The notes under the pieces are model-generated. The model saw nothing but the letters and a program-made list of their open reading frames with translations. It did no database searches and was not told where the DNA came from. This document shows positions 5,222 to 6,382 of a stretch of DNA of 6,382 bases, one piece after another. The DNA is from an uncultured Clostridia bacterium (GTDB lineage Bacteria > Bacillota > Clostridia > Oscillospirales > Oscillospiraceae). The stretch spans positions 1-6,382 of the forward strand of contig CALDMR010000134.1 in the NCBI GenBank assembly GCA_937915065.1, in the 5' to 3' direction. Position 1 is the stretch's first letter; every line of letters starts with the position of its first letter. Both the position numbers and the translations under genes were made by a program.

Positions 5222-6106
5222 ATGTGTTTGTCTGCGCGTCAAAGGGGCATGCTGTTTGTATTGCTGGCCGCAGTGCTGTACAGCACCGGCGGGCTTTGTA
5301 TGAAGCTGGTGCCCTGGGGTGGCGTGGCGCTCAACTGCGGGCGCTGCACCATTGCCTTGGCAGTCTATCTGATCTATTTTGGAATCAGGAGGCAGAAACC
5401 GAAACTGAACCGTTGGATTCTGTTGGGAGCGGCAGCGGTCTGCGGCACCAATGTACTCTTTGCCCTGGCCAACAAAATGACAACAGCAGCCAATTCCATC
5501 GTGCTGCAGTATACCGCTCCCATTTTTGTGATTTTGCTGTCGGCTCTGTTTTTGCGCCGACGGGCAACCCGCCTGGATTTGACGGCCTGTGCGGTGGTAT
5601 TTCTCGGTGTGGTGTGCTTTTTTATAGAGAGTCTGGGCGGCGGCCGTATGGCCGGAGATGCCCTGGCTTTGCTTGCCGGCGTAGCCTATGCTGTGGTGTT
5701 TCTGCTCAACGACATGCCGGAGGGGGATGCAGTTTCCTCAGTATTCTGGGGGGCTGTGATGAGTGTGGTTATCGGTTTGCCGTTTCTGCCGGGACAGCCG
5801 CTGCTGACGGGTACGGCGCTGGTCAGTATGCTGTTTTTAGGGGCGGCGCAAACGGGACTGGCTTTCCTGTGCCTTGCGATTGGTCTGAAAACGACTCCGC
5901 CTGTGGCAGCCAGCCTGATCTCGGGGATTGAGCCGGTGCTGAACCCTATTTTGGTGGCCGTGTTTTACGGAGAACTTATGGGCCCCCTGTCTTTGCTGGG
6001 AGCAGCTATTGTTGTATGCGGTGTGGTCTTTTATCAACTGATGCTGAACCGCCGGGATAAAAAGGAGCAGAATGGATCTCCTCCTGCATCACCCTTGTTA
6101 TCATAA
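5222..6106 (+). CDS. EamA/DMT-family transporter under tyrosine T-box control
   Basis: A 294-residue polytopic membrane protein with two EamA repeats of about five helices each: roughly residues 11-136 (ending with QYTAPIFVILLSALFLRRR at 97-115 and one more helix) and 146-274 (with SLISGIEPVLNPILVAVFYGE at 231-251). It starts with a short basic segment and ends in a charged cytoplasmic tail, RRDKKEQN. Sequence alone gives no substrate. Its place, directly after a UAC T-box and 50 bases before tyrS, suggests tyrosine, another aromatic compound or a precursor, probably in the uptake direction because T-boxes turn on under amino acid shortage; this is inference. The ATG at 5222 is preceded by GGATGGGGGG, a poor but G-rich ribosome site; a TTG at 5210 and an ATG at 5249 are in-frame alternatives. 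The divergent LysR gene may also regulate it. It is not a close copy of the minus-strand EamA protein at 1252-2187. Confidence 0.87.
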   Translation: MCLSARQRGMLFVLLAAVLYSTGGLCMKLVPWGGVALNCGRCTIALAVYLIYFGIRRQKPKLNRWILLGAAAVCGTNVLFALANKMTTAANSIVLQYTAPIFVILLSALFLRRRATRLDLTACAVVFLGVVCFFIESLGGGRMAGDALALLAGVAYAVVFLLNDMPEGDAVSSVFWGAVMSVVIGLPFLPGQPLLTGTALVSMLFLGAAQTGLAFLCLAIGLKTTPPVAASLISGIEPVLNPILVAVFYGELMGPLSLLGAAIVVCGVVFYQLMLNRRDKKEQNGSPPASPLLS

Positions 6107-6156
6107 AATACGCAAGAATAAGAATATTAAATTTTAGAAAATAAAGGAGAACAAAC

Positions 6157-6382
6157 ATGACTTGTTATGAAGAACTGAAACGGCGCGGCCTGATTGCCCA
6201 GGTCACCAATGAAGAAGAGATCTCTGAAATGATCAACGCCGGCAAAGCCACTTTTTACATCGGCTTTGACTGTACTGCCGACAGCCTGACCGCCGGACAC
6301 TTTATGGCGCTGACCCTGATGAAGCGCCTGCAGATGGCGGGCAATAAGCCCATTGCCCTGATTGGCGGCGGCACAACCATGA
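6157..6382 (+). CDS. tyrS: Tyrosyl-tRNA synthetase, N-terminal part (3' truncated)
   Basis: The first 75 residues of a class I aminoacyl-tRNA synthetase that attaches tyrosine to tRNA-Tyr in the cytoplasm; the window ends inside the gene. YIGFDCTADSLTAGHF (residues 34-49) is the ATP-binding HIGH region in the TyrRS form, and KPIALIGGGTT (64-74) is the next conserved strand. Numbering coincides with the well-studied Geobacillus TyrRS: Tyr34, Asp38, Thr40, Gly47 and His48 are kept, while Cys35, Pro39 and His45 are replaced by Ile, Cys and Thr. The start ATG is backed by AAGGAG (6144-6149) with a 7-base spacer. No terminator or hairpin lies in the 50 bases after the transporter, so tyrS is very likely co-transcribed from the T-box promoter; a weak local promoter in the AT-rich gap cannot be ruled out. 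Confidence 0.94.
   Translation, partial: MTCYEELKRRGLIAQVTNEEEISEMINAGKATFYIGFDCTADSLTAGHFMALTLMKRLQMAGNKPIALIGGGTTM

Noticed and set aside
5206..5931. Plus-strand open frame of 241 codons overlapping the second EamA gene
   Set aside because: It is a shifted frame of the transporter. It is Cys/Gly/Arg-rich and non-membrane-like, whereas the chosen frame gives a classic EamA protein.
6107..6156. A separate T-box or terminator directly in front of tyrS
   Set aside because: The 50-base gap is AT-rich and contains only the ribosome binding site. It is too short for a T-box and has no hairpin followed by a T-run.

Overview
This 6.4 kb window looks like chromosomal DNA from a low-to-mid GC Gram-positive bacterium, most likely a gut clostridium of the Oscillospiraceae/Ruminococcaceae type. 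The pointers are a tRNA-sensing T-box leader (essentially a Firmicutes device), a PcrA-type helicase with a C-terminal Tudor-like domain, AAGGAG-like ribosome binding sites and moderate-to-high GC. The genus is an inference. No mobile element, CRISPR array, tRNA or rRNA gene is visible.

Layout from left to right. (1) The 3' end of a pcrA/uvrD helicase gene (+). (2) A converging minus-strand pair, an EamA/DMT transporter followed by a HAD phosphatase, which shares a bidirectional terminator with pcrA and has a clear promoter. (3) A 278-base divergent intergenic region, then an NCS2 uracil/xanthine permease (+) whose leader holds two stacked Rho-independent terminator hairpins plus a GC hairpin. 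(4) A strong bidirectional terminator, then a LysR-type regulator on the minus strand. (5) A 437-base divergent region with a LysR promoter, a LysR-box-like palindrome, a near-consensus promoter reading rightward and a complete T-box leader with specifier UAC (Tyr). (6) A second EamA/DMT transporter (+), and 50 bases later the start of tyrS (tyrosyl-tRNA synthetase), cut by the window edge.

The most informative part is the right-hand third. The T-box specifier UAC, its UGGU acceptor-binding bulge and the downstream tyrS all point to tRNA-Tyr sensing, yet the first gene under its control is a membrane transporter of unknown substrate. This suggests that the transporter moves tyrosine, a related aromatic compound or a precursor, and is induced together with TyrRS when tRNA-Tyr is uncharged. 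The divergent LysR regulator may add a second layer of control. The second point of interest is the permease leader, where two terminators and a possible competing hairpin suggest transcription attenuation by a mechanism I cannot assign to PyrR or a known riboswitch.
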